DNA of 10,177 nt from Rhodobacterales bacterium CG2_30_65_12 (GTDB taxonomy: Bacteria > Pseudomonadota > Alphaproteobacteria > Rhodobacterales > Rhodobacteraceae): contig MNZL01000092.1 in NCBI GenBank assembly GCA_001873585.1, positions 3,416 through 13,592 of the forward strand. The letters run 5' to 3'. How positions within the stretch are numbered: the stretch's first letter is position 1; the number at the start of each line of letters is the position of its first letter. The translations under genes were made by a program, and so were the position numbers. The notes under the pieces are model-generated. The model saw nothing but the letters and a program-made list of their open reading frames with translations. It had not been told where the DNA came from and made no database searches. Positions 1 to 6,740 of this stretch are shown piece by piece.

Positions 1-1198
1 TCAACAGCTCTGCCGTCGGCCACGCGTCGGGGATAAGGCCAAGGCGGGCCTGCTCGGCCTGCACCGCCGCCCGCGTGCCCGCGCCGAGAATGCCGTCGAT
101 CACACCCACGTTGTGCCCGCGTGCCTGAAGCTTCTGTTGCAGCGCCTTCATCTGGCCCTGGCCCAGCGGCGCGGTGGGATTACCGGCGTTGTAGATCGGC
201 GCGCCTTCCAGCCTTGTGGCAAAATAGGCTGCCGTCAAGACATAGGTAAAGCTCTGATTCCACTCGAAATAGACGTCAAAGTTCGGGTAGGTGATGAATG
301 TTGGCCCACCGTGCCCCTGCGGCACGATGATCGAGGCTTTGGCGGAATTGAACAGCCTGCCGGCGCGCGGCTTTACCCCGAGCGCGGCCCATTGGCGCGT
401 GCTCATCTTCTGCTGCGTGCCGGTCTTGGCGTAATCGAAGCCCTGCGGCAGCACCACTTCCTGAATCCACGGCTCACCCGCGCGCCAGCCGAGCTTGCGC
501 AGCATGTTGGCGCCCGACATCAGCGCGTCGGGGGCCGAGCCCTTCAGATCGACATGCCCGTCGCCATCGCCGTCGATCCCTGAATCGCGGATATCGGCGG
601 GAAGCATCTGCACCATGCCGATCTCGCCAGCCCAGGCGCCGGTGGTCTTGGCGGGCGAAAAATCGCCTCGCGTATACAGATCGAGCGCGGCCAGCACCTG
701 CGGTTGAAACAGGCCGGGGCGGCGGCAATTGTGGCTCAGCGTCATCAGCGAATTGAGCGTGTTGAAATCGCCCTGAAACGCGCCAAAATCGGTCTCGAAC
801 GCCCAGAACGCCACCAGCACGCCCCGGCTCACGCCCATGTGCCGCTCGATCGCGTCAAACACCGATTTGTATTGCCCAAGCTTGGCGCGGCCGACGTCGA
901 TCCGGTTCTGGCTGATCAGCTTGCGCGAAAAGTCGATAAAACCGGAGTTGAAAATCCCCTGTGCGCGGTCGGCCCCGAGTGTGCGCTGGTCTTGCTGAAC
1001 ACTGGAAAAGAACTGGTCGACGGTGGCGCTGTCATGGCCCCGGCTGACCGCGAGATCTTTCATCCGGCCCACGAAGGACGAGAACGAGCCGCCGCACGCG
1101 ATGATCGGCGGCGGGATATCGCCCACGCCGGCAGCGGGTGCGTTATTGGCCAGGCTGGCGGAAAGGCTCAATAGAATTGGATACAGAAACTTGCGCAT
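1..1198 (-). CDS. MltB-type lytic murein transglycosylase with C-terminal peptidoglycan-binding domain (3' end cut by window)
   Basis: Exported enzyme that cleaves the MurNAc-GlcNAc bond of peptidoglycan in the periplasm, forming 1,6-anhydro-muropeptides. I read 399 residues with no stop. A signal peptide spans about residues 1-23 (MRKFLYPILL..., likely cut after APA). The SLT_2/MltB domain covers about 35-335, with the catalytic glutamate in WAFETDFG (E135) and the GEIGMVQMLP segment at 191-200. A DGDGDGHVD stretch (209-217) resembles the EF-hand-like calcium loop of Slt35/MltB. A PG_binding_1 repeat fills about 343-399. Cys35 and Cys158 (HNCRRP) may form a disulfide. No lipobox cysteine follows the signal peptide, so it is probably soluble rather than a lipoprotein. 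The start has a GAGGGAG ribosome site 5 bases upstream. The gene lies 44 bases downstream of cobD on the same strand, so it may be read through from the cobalamin operon. From family length, only a few C-terminal residues are missing. Confidence 0.9.
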   Translation of the reverse strand, partial: MRKFLYPILLSLSASLANNAPAAGVGDIPPPIIACGGSFSSFVGRMKDLAVSRGHDSATVDQFFSSVQQDQRTLGADRAQGIFNSGFIDFSRKLISQNRIDVGRAKLGQYKSVFDAIERHMGVSRGVLVAFWAFETDFGAFQGDFNTLNSLMTLSHNCRRPGLFQPQVLAALDLYTRGDFSPAKTTGAWAGEIGMVQMLPADIRDSGIDGDGDGHVDLKGSAPDALMSGANMLRKLGWRAGEPWIQEVVLPQGFDYAKTGTQQKMSTRQWAALGVKPRAGRLFNSAKASIIVPQGHGGPTFITYPNFDVYFEWNQSFTYVLTAAYFATRLEGAPIYNAGNPTAPLGQGQMKALQQKLQARGHNVGVIDGILGAGTRAAVQAEQARLGLIPDAWPTAELL

Positions 1199-1242
1199 CG
1201 GGCTCCCTCGGTTTGCTCCAGTGAAACCCTAGCAGGAACATT

Positions 1243-2154
1243 TCACCAAACAATGACGATCAGGATCACGAGGCCGAGCGCCGCCGCCCAGGCGCGCCAG
1301 AGCACGGCCACGGCGGCGTCGATCTCTTCAGCGCCGATCTGGTGCTTGCCGGCGTCGTTGACGAAGGGAAAATCGCGACGCTCGCCCTGGTAGCTGCGCG
1401 GGCCAGACAGGGCCACGCCAAGCGCCACCGCCATCGCCGCCTCGGGCCAGCCCGCATTGGGCGAGCGGTGCAACGGCGCATCCCGCGCAATCCGGCCCCA
1501 ATCGCCCCGGCGATACTGGGTAAGATGGATCAACAGCGCGGTTATCCGCGCCGGCACCCAGTTCAGCACATCGTCGAGCCGCGCCGCCGCCTTGCCGAAT
1601 TGCTCGTGCGCGGGGGTGCGGTAGCCGATCATGCTGTCGGCGGTGTTGACGATCTTGTAGGCAAGCATCCCCGGCAGGCCGAGAAGGAGAAACCAGAACG
1701 CCGGCGCGATCACCCCGTCGGAGAGGTTTTCCGCAGCACTCTCGATCGCGGCGCGAGCGACGCCGGGTTCGTCCATCTCGCCGGTATCGCGCCCGACGAT
1801 CTGCGCCACCGCGCGGCGGCCGTCCTCAATCGAGAGCGAGAGCGCATCTGCCACCGCGCGCACATGCTCCACCAGCGAACGGTGGGCGAGCAGGATCGCG
1901 GCGGCGACGAGTTCTACCGCCCAGCCGAGCGAGGCCAGCAGGCCGCCGATCACCCAGGCCAGCGCCACCAGCCCGGCGATACTGAGCGCGCCCGTCACCA
2001 GCCGTCCGGCGCCGTGGTTGAGCATCCGGTCGGCCCAGCCCACGGCGCGCCCCATCAGCACCGCCGGGTGTGGCGCCCGCTGCCACAGCGCCTCGGGCTC
2101 ACCGAGGCCCGCATCCAGCGCCAACGCGAGGGCAAGGATCAGCGCCTGGCTCAT
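1243..2154 (-). CDS. cobD: Adenosylcobinamide-phosphate synthase CobD/CbiB
   Basis: Integral membrane enzyme of cobalamin synthesis. It joins adenosylcobyric acid to (R)-1-amino-2-propanol O-phosphate to give adenosylcobinamide phosphate. The 303 residues match the usual family length. Family signatures are in order: DAGLGEP (14-20), HPAVLMGR (29-36), AAIESAAENLSDG (135-147, acidic E138/E142/D146), NTADSMIGYR (170-179) and HRSPNAGWPEA (229-239). Hydrophobic segments lie at about 53-92, 150-167 and the extreme C terminus (about 280-303), as expected for a polytopic protein. Its ATG overlaps the TGA of cobC (ATGA, 2151-2154) and is preceded by GAGGCGG, so translation is coupled. The immediately upstream gene, cobC, makes the amino-alcohol phosphate this enzyme consumes. 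The symbol follows the Pseudomonas denitrificans nomenclature; enteric CbiB is the counterpart, and enteric CobD is a different protein. Confidence 0.96.
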   Translation of the reverse strand: MSQALILALALALDAGLGEPEALWQRAPHPAVLMGRAVGWADRMLNHGAGRLVTGALSIAGLVALAWVIGGLLASLGWAVELVAAAILLAHRSLVEHVRAVADALSLSIEDGRRAVAQIVGRDTGEMDEPGVARAAIESAAENLSDGVIAPAFWFLLLGLPGMLAYKIVNTADSMIGYRTPAHEQFGKAAARLDDVLNWVPARITALLIHLTQYRRGDWGRIARDAPLHRSPNAGWPEAAMAVALGVALSGPRSYQGERRDFPFVNDAGKHQIGAEEIDAAVAVLWRAWAAALGLVILIVIVW

Positions 2155-3125
2155 GCAAGCGCCGCCTCAAGCTGGTCCCAACGGCCCACCGGGGGAAGGC
2201 CGAGGCGCAGCCAGGTGGGATCGTAGCGAAAGGTGCGGCTCCAGACCTGGCCTTGCGCCAGCCGCTCCTGCCAGCGCAGGGCATCATCGACCCGGTAGAG
2301 CCGAAACAGCCCGGTGCCGCCAATCAGCGCCGCGCCGCGCGCCTCCAACAGCGCATCCATCCGCGCCACGTCGAGGTTCATCACCTGCCGCGCCATGTTG
2401 GCCCAGTCCATATCTTCCAGCGCCGCCGCGCCAACGTGCTGGGCCACGCCCGAAACCGGCCATGGCCCCAGCATCTGCTTCAGCCGGGCGATCAGCCCCG
2501 GATCGCCAATGGCGAAGCCGAGCCGCAGCCCTGGCAGGCCCCAGAATTTGCCGAGGGATTTCAGGATAACCACGCCGGGCTTCACAGCCCACTCGGCCAC
2601 GCGCGAATTGAACAGGATCACGTCGCAGAAACTTTCGTCGATCACCAGGAGCGGGCGACCGTCGGGCTCGTTCTCGCCGGAAAACATGTGGCCGGTCGGG
2701 TTGTTGGGGTGCACCACCACGCGCGCCTCCGCCAGCCCTGCCTCGGGCTCGCCGCGCAGCACCTCCCACTTCGCTGCGGCAAAGGCGGCCTCGTGCTCGT
2801 TGTAGCTGCGCTCAACGATTCGCACCCGCCCCGGGGGCGCAAGGCGCGGGATGTTGGCGATCAGCGAAGACGCACCGGGGGCCGCCAGCACCGCCGCCGC
2901 CTGCGGCACCTGCCAGAACGTGCGCGCCGCCTGCTCCAGCCGCTCGCCTGCCACCCGGTCGGGCAGCGCGGTGTAGGCTGACGCCGCGATCTCGGGCACC
3001 GGGTAGGGGCGCGGGTTGATCCCGGTGGAAAGGTCAAGCCAGTCGGCGCGGGTGCCGCCGTAGAGCGCTACCGCGTCGTCAAGCCCGCCACCGTGATCGC
3101 GCGCCTCAAAACCCGCCGCGCTCAT
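2151..3125 (-). CDS. cobC: Threonine-phosphate decarboxylase-like PLP enzyme CobC
   Basis: Class I/II aminotransferase-fold, PLP-dependent protein that supplies the aminopropanol arm of cobalamin by decarboxylating L-threonine O-3-phosphate (activity known for enteric CobD, inferred here). It is 324 residues long. Visible motifs are LDLSTGINPRPYP (30-42, substrate/PLP N-terminal region), HPNNPTG (139-145), VIDESFCD (161-168, with D163 expected to contact the PLP pyridine nitrogen), and SLGKFWGLPGLRLGF (190-204), where K193 is the Schiff-base lysine and R201 the conserved arginine. Its ATG overlaps the stop of the DUF1636 gene (ATGA, 3122-3125), and its own stop overlaps the cobD start. The three genes therefore form one tightly coupled unit. 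Cytosolic. The pairing with cobD makes a general aminotransferase such as HisC unlikely. Confidence 0.94.
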   Translation of the reverse strand: MSAAGFEARDHGGGLDDAVALYGGTRADWLDLSTGINPRPYPVPEIAASAYTALPDRVAGERLEQAARTFWQVPQAAAVLAAPGASSLIANIPRLAPPGRVRIVERSYNEHEAAFAAAKWEVLRGEPEAGLAEARVVVHPNNPTGHMFSGENEPDGRPLLVIDESFCDVILFNSRVAEWAVKPGVVILKSLGKFWGLPGLRLGFAIGDPGLIARLKQMLGPWPVSGVAQHVGAAALEDMDWANMARQVMNLDVARMDALLEARGAALIGGTGLFRLYRVDDALRWQERLAQGQVWSRTFRYDPTWLRLGLPPVGRWDQLEAALA

Positions 3126-3502
3126 GCCATGTCTTCCAAAGCGGGGAGCGGCGGGAGACGGGTGATGAAATGCCCCTTCACAGCTTGCGGCCAGTCACGG
3201 TAGGGCACTTGCCCGGTTTCGCTCGCGGCATGGCTCTGCGCATAGGCGACAATGCCCGCCGCCGCCTCTTCGCTGGGTTCAAACCGGCCCAGCGTGTAGG
3301 CCAGCTTGCCCGCCCCCTGGATCGCCACGTTGCAGCCGTGATCGCAGCCCATCAGGCAGGAGGTGCGCCGGGTGGCGAGCGCGGTGCCCGCTGCTGCTGC
3401 CTCGATCAGTGCCGCGAGGCATTCGCCGTCGGTCTGGCTTTCGCCGCATGCGGCCCAATCCTCGCGCTTGCAGGTATCGCAAATGGTGATCCAGGTGGTC
3501 AT
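3122..3502 (-). CDS. DUF1636 family cysteine-rich, probable metal or Fe-S binding protein
   Basis: Small cytosolic protein of 126 residues beginning MTTWITICDTCKRED. Seven cysteines are visible: C8 and C11 (CxxC), C19, C28, and C49-x3-C53-x3-C57 in SCLMGCDHGC. This pattern resembles the thioredoxin-like ferredoxins and fits DUF1636, annotated as a predicted metal-binding family often found beside cobalamin genes. The true role is unknown; delivery of electrons or metal to cobalamin synthesis is a guess from its place as first gene of the cobC-cobD operon. I chose the ATG at 3502 because GGAGAGAGG lies about 6 bases upstream and the domain starts at once. An in-frame GTG at 3595 would add 31 residues of poor character (arginine- and cysteine-rich, no SD). 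The stop overlaps the cobC start. Confidence 0.82.
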   Translation of the reverse strand: MTTWITICDTCKREDWAACGESQTDGECLAALIEAAAAGTALATRRTSCLMGCDHGCNVAIQGAGKLAYTLGRFEPSEEAAAGIVAYAQSHAASETGQVPYRDWPQAVKGHFITRLPPLPALEDMA

Positions 3503-3604
3503 CACGCGCCTCTCTCCGGGGTGTTTCGCCGTATGAAACGGATATTCGCGGCGAAGGCAACAGATGCGCCGACAGCCGCCCACCCTTCCCGCCACCGGGT
3601 TAGC

Positions 3605-3619
3605 TTAACCATTTGGTAA
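3605..3619. promoter_or_regulatory. TTAACCAT-type motif in divergent promoter region (possible CtrA half-site)
   Basis: The 177-base region between the divergent DUF1636 and receiver genes contains TTAACCATTTGGTAA. It holds TTAACCAT, a form known for alphaproteobacterial CtrA half-sites, and an imperfect dyad (ACCA-TT-TGGT). It sits in an AT-rich island within otherwise GC-rich DNA, 75 bases before the receiver ATG and about 100 bases before the DUF1636 ATG. It could therefore act on either gene. A full TTAA-N7-TTAA site is not present. Assignment to CtrA is inference. Confidence 0.3.
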
Positions 3620-3679
3620 GAAAGATGTAGGAATCTCTACCGTAACGGAGCTGGATTGCCCCGGGTTGGGACTGAAACC

Positions 3680-4060
3680 ATGAACGTGCTGATTGTCGAA
3701 AGCGCCGCTGAGCTCGGCGCGCTCTGGGCCGCGGCCCTTGCCCGGCAAGGCATTGAAGCCGTTGTCGTCGTCGCCGACGAGGATGCCGCCATTGCCCATC
3801 TCCATGCCCACCCCGCCGATGTGATCGTCGCCGATCTCGACCTGCCCGGCGCCGGCGCCATCGCGGTGGCCGATTATGCCGCCTACCGCCACCCCGAGGC
3901 GCGGGTGATCTTCGTTACCGCGTCAAGCTTCTTTTCCGACGGGTCGATCTTTGCCCACTCGCCCAATGCCTGCGCTTTCCTGCCCGCGCGCACCGCGCCG
4001 GAAGACCTTGCGGCGGTGGTGGAGTTTCACGGTCGGCGCAAGGCCACGGGGGCGGGCTGA
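3680..4060 (+). CDS. Single-domain response-regulator-like receiver protein, degenerate active site
   Basis: A 126-residue protein that consists of a receiver (CheY-like) fold and nothing else. It opens MNVLIVESAAELG, the usual first strand. The phospho-acceptor is probably D52 in VIVADLDLPG, and the switch threonine T80 is in VIFVTAS. Two conserved features are altered: the acidic pair after strand 1 is Glu-Ser (E7-S8) rather than Asp-Asp, and the lysine expected after strand 5 is missing (AFLPARTAPEDL). It may be phosphorylated poorly or serve as a docking or decoy module. With no output domain, it would act by protein contact in the cytosol. The start is ambiguous: the ATG at 3680 fits the fold but has a poor SD, while an in-frame TTG at 3656 has GGAG 5 bases upstream and would add eight residues. 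No histidine kinase lies nearby. Confidence 0.8.
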   Translation: MNVLIVESAAELGALWAAALARQGIEAVVVVADEDAAIAHLHAHPADVIVADLDLPGAGAIAVADYAAYRHPEARVIFVTASSFFSDGSIFAHSPNACAFLPARTAPEDLAAVVEFHGRRKATGAG

Positions 4061-4101
4061 GGCGCGCGCCGGACGGGCTTCGCTGCAAGTGCGAATTATG
4101 G

Positions 4102-4130
4102 TTCCCACTCCAGCAAATGCACTCTAGAAT
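4102..4130 (+). promoter_or_regulatory. Putative sigma-70-type promoter giving a leaderless HAD mRNA
   Basis: TTCCCA (4102-4107), a 17-base spacer and TAGAAT (4125-4130) match the -35 and -10 consensus at 4/6 and 5/6 positions. Transcription would be expected to start at about 4136-4138, on or just before the ATG at 4138. This would explain why no Shine-Dalgarno sequence precedes that start. Confidence 0.4.
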
Positions 4131-4137
4131 TTTCGCC

Positions 4138-4776
4138 ATGAGTCGTACTCGTTTTCCACGGCCCGAGGCCGTGATCTTCGATATTGGAAATGTGCTGATC
4201 GAGTGGCAGCCCGAGGCGCGCTATGATGCCTTTGTCGGCCCAGTCCGCCGCGCGGCGCTGTTTGCCGCCGTCGACCTGCATGCCATGGCCGATGCGATTG
4301 ACCAGGGCGCAGGGTTTGCGCAAACGGTGGCGGCAACCGCCGCCGCGCACCCCGATTTCGCCGCCGAGATCAACCTCTGGCGCGACCGGTGGACCGAGCT
4401 TGCCGGCCCCGCAATCGACCATTCGGTGCGGCTTCTGCGCGCGCTGCGCCGGGCAGATGTGCCGGTGTTCGCGCTCAGCAATTACGGCCACGACAGCTTT
4501 GCCATCAGCGCCGCGCATTACCCTGCGCTTGCCGAGTTTGACCGCACCTATATCTCGTCGCGGATGGGCGTGACCAAACCCGATGCCCGGATCTACCAGA
4601 TGGTCGAGGAAGATTGCGCCATCGCCCCGGATCGGCTCTTGTTTACCGATGACCGGGCCGAGAACGTGGCTGCAGCCGTGGCGCGGGGCTGGCAGGGGCA
4701 CATATTTGAACGGCCACAAGGATGGGCGGCGCGGCTTGTCGCCGCCGGACTTCTGACCAGGGAGGAAGCGGCATGA
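4138..4776 (+). CDS. HAD-superfamily phosphatase (subfamily IA, YihX-like)
   Basis: Cytosolic phosphohydrolase of about 212 residues, the normal length for this group. All four HAD motifs are visible: motif I FDIGNVLIEW with nucleophile D15, motif II ALSN with S114, motif III lysine K147 in GVTKPDARIY, and motif IV FTDDRAEN with D171/D172. The second Asp of the usual DxD is Gly (DIGN). This occurs in YihX-like sugar-phosphate phosphatases and related proteins, so the enzyme need not be dead, but the substrate cannot be named. The cap region is helical, about residues 20-95. The start is uncertain: an ATG at 4117 would add seven residues, but neither start has an SD and the likely -10 element at 4125-4130 favours 4138. 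The stop overlaps the next gene's start (ATGA at 4773), which implies coupled expression. Confidence 0.9.
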   Translation: MSRTRFPRPEAVIFDIGNVLIEWQPEARYDAFVGPVRRAALFAAVDLHAMADAIDQGAGFAQTVAATAAAHPDFAAEINLWRDRWTELAGPAIDHSVRLLRALRRADVPVFALSNYGHDSFAISAAHYPALAEFDRTYISSRMGVTKPDARIYQMVEEDCAIAPDRLLFTDDRAENVAAAVARGWQGHIFERPQGWAARLVAAGLLTREEAA

Positions 4777-5687
4777 CGCCGGAGATCATTCCGTTCGAAG
4801 CCGAGGCACTGCTCGACTGGCACGAACTCGCGCAAGCGATCCGCGACGGCCACCGCCGCCCCCGGGCGCAGGTGGGCGATACCTTTCTCTACCGCGAGCC
4901 CGACACGCTGCTCAGCCGCTCGGCCTGGATCGACGGCATGGGCATCGCGGTAAAAACGGCAACGGTGTTTCCCGAAAACCCAGCCGATCATGTGCCGATG
5001 GTGAACGGCGCGGTGAACCTCTACACCGACGACCACGGCACACTGGAGGCGATCGTTGATTTTCACCTCGTCACCAAGTGGAAGACGGCAGCCGATTCGC
5101 TGCTCGCGGCCTCGCTGCTCGCGCGCCCCGAGGCCGATTGCATCCTGATCGTGGGGGCTGGCACCGTGGCGCGGTCGCTGCGCGAGGCCTATGGTGCGGC
5201 CTTTCCCAAGGCGCGCTTCCAGGTCTGGAACCGTTCGCCCGCCGGGGCCGAGGCGATGGCCGCGCATTACCCCGATACGCTGGTCGCCACCGATCTTGAA
5301 AGCGCCGTGATGGCATCGGATATCGTCAGTTGTGCCACCATGACCCGCAGCCCGATCATCCAGGGCGAATGGCTGCAGCCGGGCCAGCACATCGACCTGA
5401 TCGGCGCCTACCGCGCCGACATGCGCGAAGCCGACGATGCCGCGCTCACCCGCTCGCGGGTGTTTCTCGACAGCCGCGCCACCGTGCTCGCGCATATTGG
5501 CGAACTCAAGATCCCGCTTGAGGATGGTGTGCTCACCCCAGCCGACGTGCTGGGAGATTTCTACGATATCGAGGCCGGGGCCTTCACCCGCGAGGCCGAC
5601 GACATTACCCTGTTCAAGAACGGCGGCGGCGCGCATCTCGATCTGATGACGGCGCGCTACATTCTCGACAAGTGGCGCGCGCGCTGA
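4773..5687 (+). CDS. Ornithine cyclodeaminase/mu-crystallin family protein, probable imine reductase
   Basis: NAD(P)-dependent Rossmann protein of 304 residues. The family outline is clear: the active-site lysine K61 in GIAVKTATVFPEN, LVTKWKTAADS (99-109), the dinucleotide loop IVGAGTVA (126-133), and LIGAYRADMREAD (209-221). Two positions differ from genuine ornithine cyclodeaminases as I know them. The usual RTAA arginine is K104 in WKTAADS, and the segment that normally carries a catalytic Asp (GADxPGK...E) reads GAYRADMRE. These features are more like mu-crystallin or delta1-pyrroline/ketimine reductases, so reduction of a cyclic imine is my preferred reading, and the substrate is unknown. 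The ATG at 4773 has GGGAGGA upstream and overlaps the stop of the HAD gene, so both are made together. An upstream in-frame start would lie inside the HAD gene and is unlikely. Confidence 0.88.
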   Translation: MTPEIIPFEAEALLDWHELAQAIRDGHRRPRAQVGDTFLYREPDTLLSRSAWIDGMGIAVKTATVFPENPADHVPMVNGAVNLYTDDHGTLEAIVDFHLVTKWKTAADSLLAASLLARPEADCILIVGAGTVARSLREAYGAAFPKARFQVWNRSPAGAEAMAAHYPDTLVATDLESAVMASDIVSCATMTRSPIIQGEWLQPGQHIDLIGAYRADMREADDAALTRSRVFLDSRATVLAHIGELKIPLEDGVLTPADVLGDFYDIEAGAFTREADDITLFKNGGGAHLDLMTARYILDKWRAR

Positions 5688-5751
5688 CCCGTTGCGCGCA
5701 AGCCGGGCCGGGGGCACACTTGGCGAACTTTATCTCAAAGCCGAGGCCCGC

Positions 5752-6687
5752 ATGACCTGGCTCTTTGTCCTCACGCCAGCCGCTCTGCTGCTCTTCGCCC
5801 TACCCTGGCTGCTGGAAGCCCGGCGCAGGCCGATGACTGCCGCCTTGCGCGACCAGGCGCCGGGCCGCTTTGCCGATCTCTCCCAAGGCCGCACGCATTA
5901 CACCTGGCACGGCCCGGACCAGACGCGCAGCCTGGTGCTGGTGCACGGGCTGATCGCCCCCTCGTGGGTGTTTTCCGGCCTTACCCGCGGGCTGGTGATG
6001 CTCGGCTACCGGGTGCTGAGCTACGATCTCCATGGGCACGGCTTTTCCGACCGGGTGGCGGGGGCGCAGACGCTCGCATTTCACACCCGCCAGCTCGGCG
6101 AATTGCTCGACTCGCTGGGGTGTGACGCGCCGGTTGCCCTACTCGGCTACGGGATGGGCGGCGCGATCGCCGCGCAATTCGCCGCCGATCAGTCTGACCG
6201 GGTGGAGCGGCTGATCCTCGTGGCCCCTGCCGGTATCGTCTACAGGCCGAGCCGACTGCGGGCGTTGGCGCGCAATGGTGGTCCACTCGGCACCTGGCTC
6301 TGGGGCCTGCTCGGGGCCGGCACCCTCATCCGGGCCGCCGCGCGCGAGGCCAAAGCGCCAACGGTGCTCCCCGATCTGCCCAAGCGCATCAGCTCCGAGC
6401 TCTCCCGCCGGGGCGCTCTCGCCGCGATCCTCTCTTCCGAGCGGCACGCGCTGGTCCAGCCGCTCAAGGCGGCGCACCGTGAGATAGCGGCGATGTATAT
6501 TCCCACGCTGGCGATCTGGGGCGAGGCTGATGGCGTGGTCCCGGTGAGGGCGATGGGCGACCTTGCCCGGATCAACCGTCAGGCGCACCAGGAGGTGATC
6601 GCCGGAGCCGGGCACGGGCTGGTGCATACCCACCCCAAGGAGGTGCTCGCCGCAATCCGCGATTTTCTGCGCGACGTGCCGGACTGA
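5752..6687 (+). CDS. Membrane-anchored alpha/beta-hydrolase-fold protein lacking the nucleophile serine
   Basis: 311 residues with an N-terminal hydrophobic anchor (about 1-21) followed by EARRR, which by the positive-inside rule would leave the domain on the cytoplasmic side. The alpha/beta-hydrolase fold is clear: oxyanion segment VLVHGLIAPSW (62-72), YDLHGHGFSD (91-100), nucleophile-elbow region LLGYGMGGAIAA (130-141), acid D260 in IWGEADGVVP, and histidine H288 in GAGHGLVH. At the elbow the expected G-x-S-x-G is G-Y-G-M-G, with Gly134 (codon GGG) in place of Ser. Unless another residue serves, it cannot be a classical serine esterase. The start at 5752 has GAGG 5 bases upstream; an in-frame TTG at 5692 would put a charged stretch before the anchor. 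It lies 64 bases after the mu-crystallin-like gene and may be co-transcribed. It ends facing rpsU. Confidence 0.88.
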   Translation: MTWLFVLTPAALLLFALPWLLEARRRPMTAALRDQAPGRFADLSQGRTHYTWHGPDQTRSLVLVHGLIAPSWVFSGLTRGLVMLGYRVLSYDLHGHGFSDRVAGAQTLAFHTRQLGELLDSLGCDAPVALLGYGMGGAIAAQFAADQSDRVERLILVAPAGIVYRPSRLRALARNGGPLGTWLWGLLGAGTLIRAAAREAKAPTVLPDLPKRISSELSRRGALAAILSSERHALVQPLKAAHREIAAMYIPTLAIWGEADGVVPVRAMGDLARINRQAHQEVIAGAGHGLVHTHPKEVLAAIRDFLRDVPD

Positions 6688-6714
6688 ACGCGCCGACCTG
6701 CCAGAAACAACAAA

Positions 6715-6733
6715 CCCCCGGACGGGCCGGGGG
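6715..6733 (-). terminator. Rho-independent terminator of rpsU
   Basis: A perfect 7-bp GC stem (CCCCCGG / CCGGGGG) with a five-base loop. On the minus strand it is followed by TTTGTTGTTTCTGG, a U-rich tail, so it terminates rpsU transcription. On the plus strand the hairpin is followed by CTGTCATGG, without a U run. It lies 27 bases after the hydrolase stop and could still slow readthrough from that side. Confidence 0.75.
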
Positions 6734-6740
6734 CTGTCAT

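Noticed and set aside
1342..2226. Long plus-strand open frame opposite cobD
   Set aside because: Shadow of cobD caused by high GC; low-complexity Arg/Pro/His-rich translation with no family resemblance. The same applies to plus-strand frames over cobC (2070-2981).
3503..3679. Cobalamin riboswitch upstream of the DUF1636-cobC-cobD operon
   Set aside because: I looked for the B12-box and conserved core segments on the minus strand; only scattered partial resemblance is present. A covariance-model search would settle it.
4061..4070. GGCGCGCGCC palindrome after the receiver gene as a terminator
   Set aside because: Self-complementary, but without loop or U-run; common by chance in such GC-rich DNA.
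4593..5717. Minus-strand frame of 374 codons opposite the HAD and mu-crystallin-like genes
   Set aside because: Antisense artefact; spans the boundary of two well-supported genes and shows no recognisable motif.
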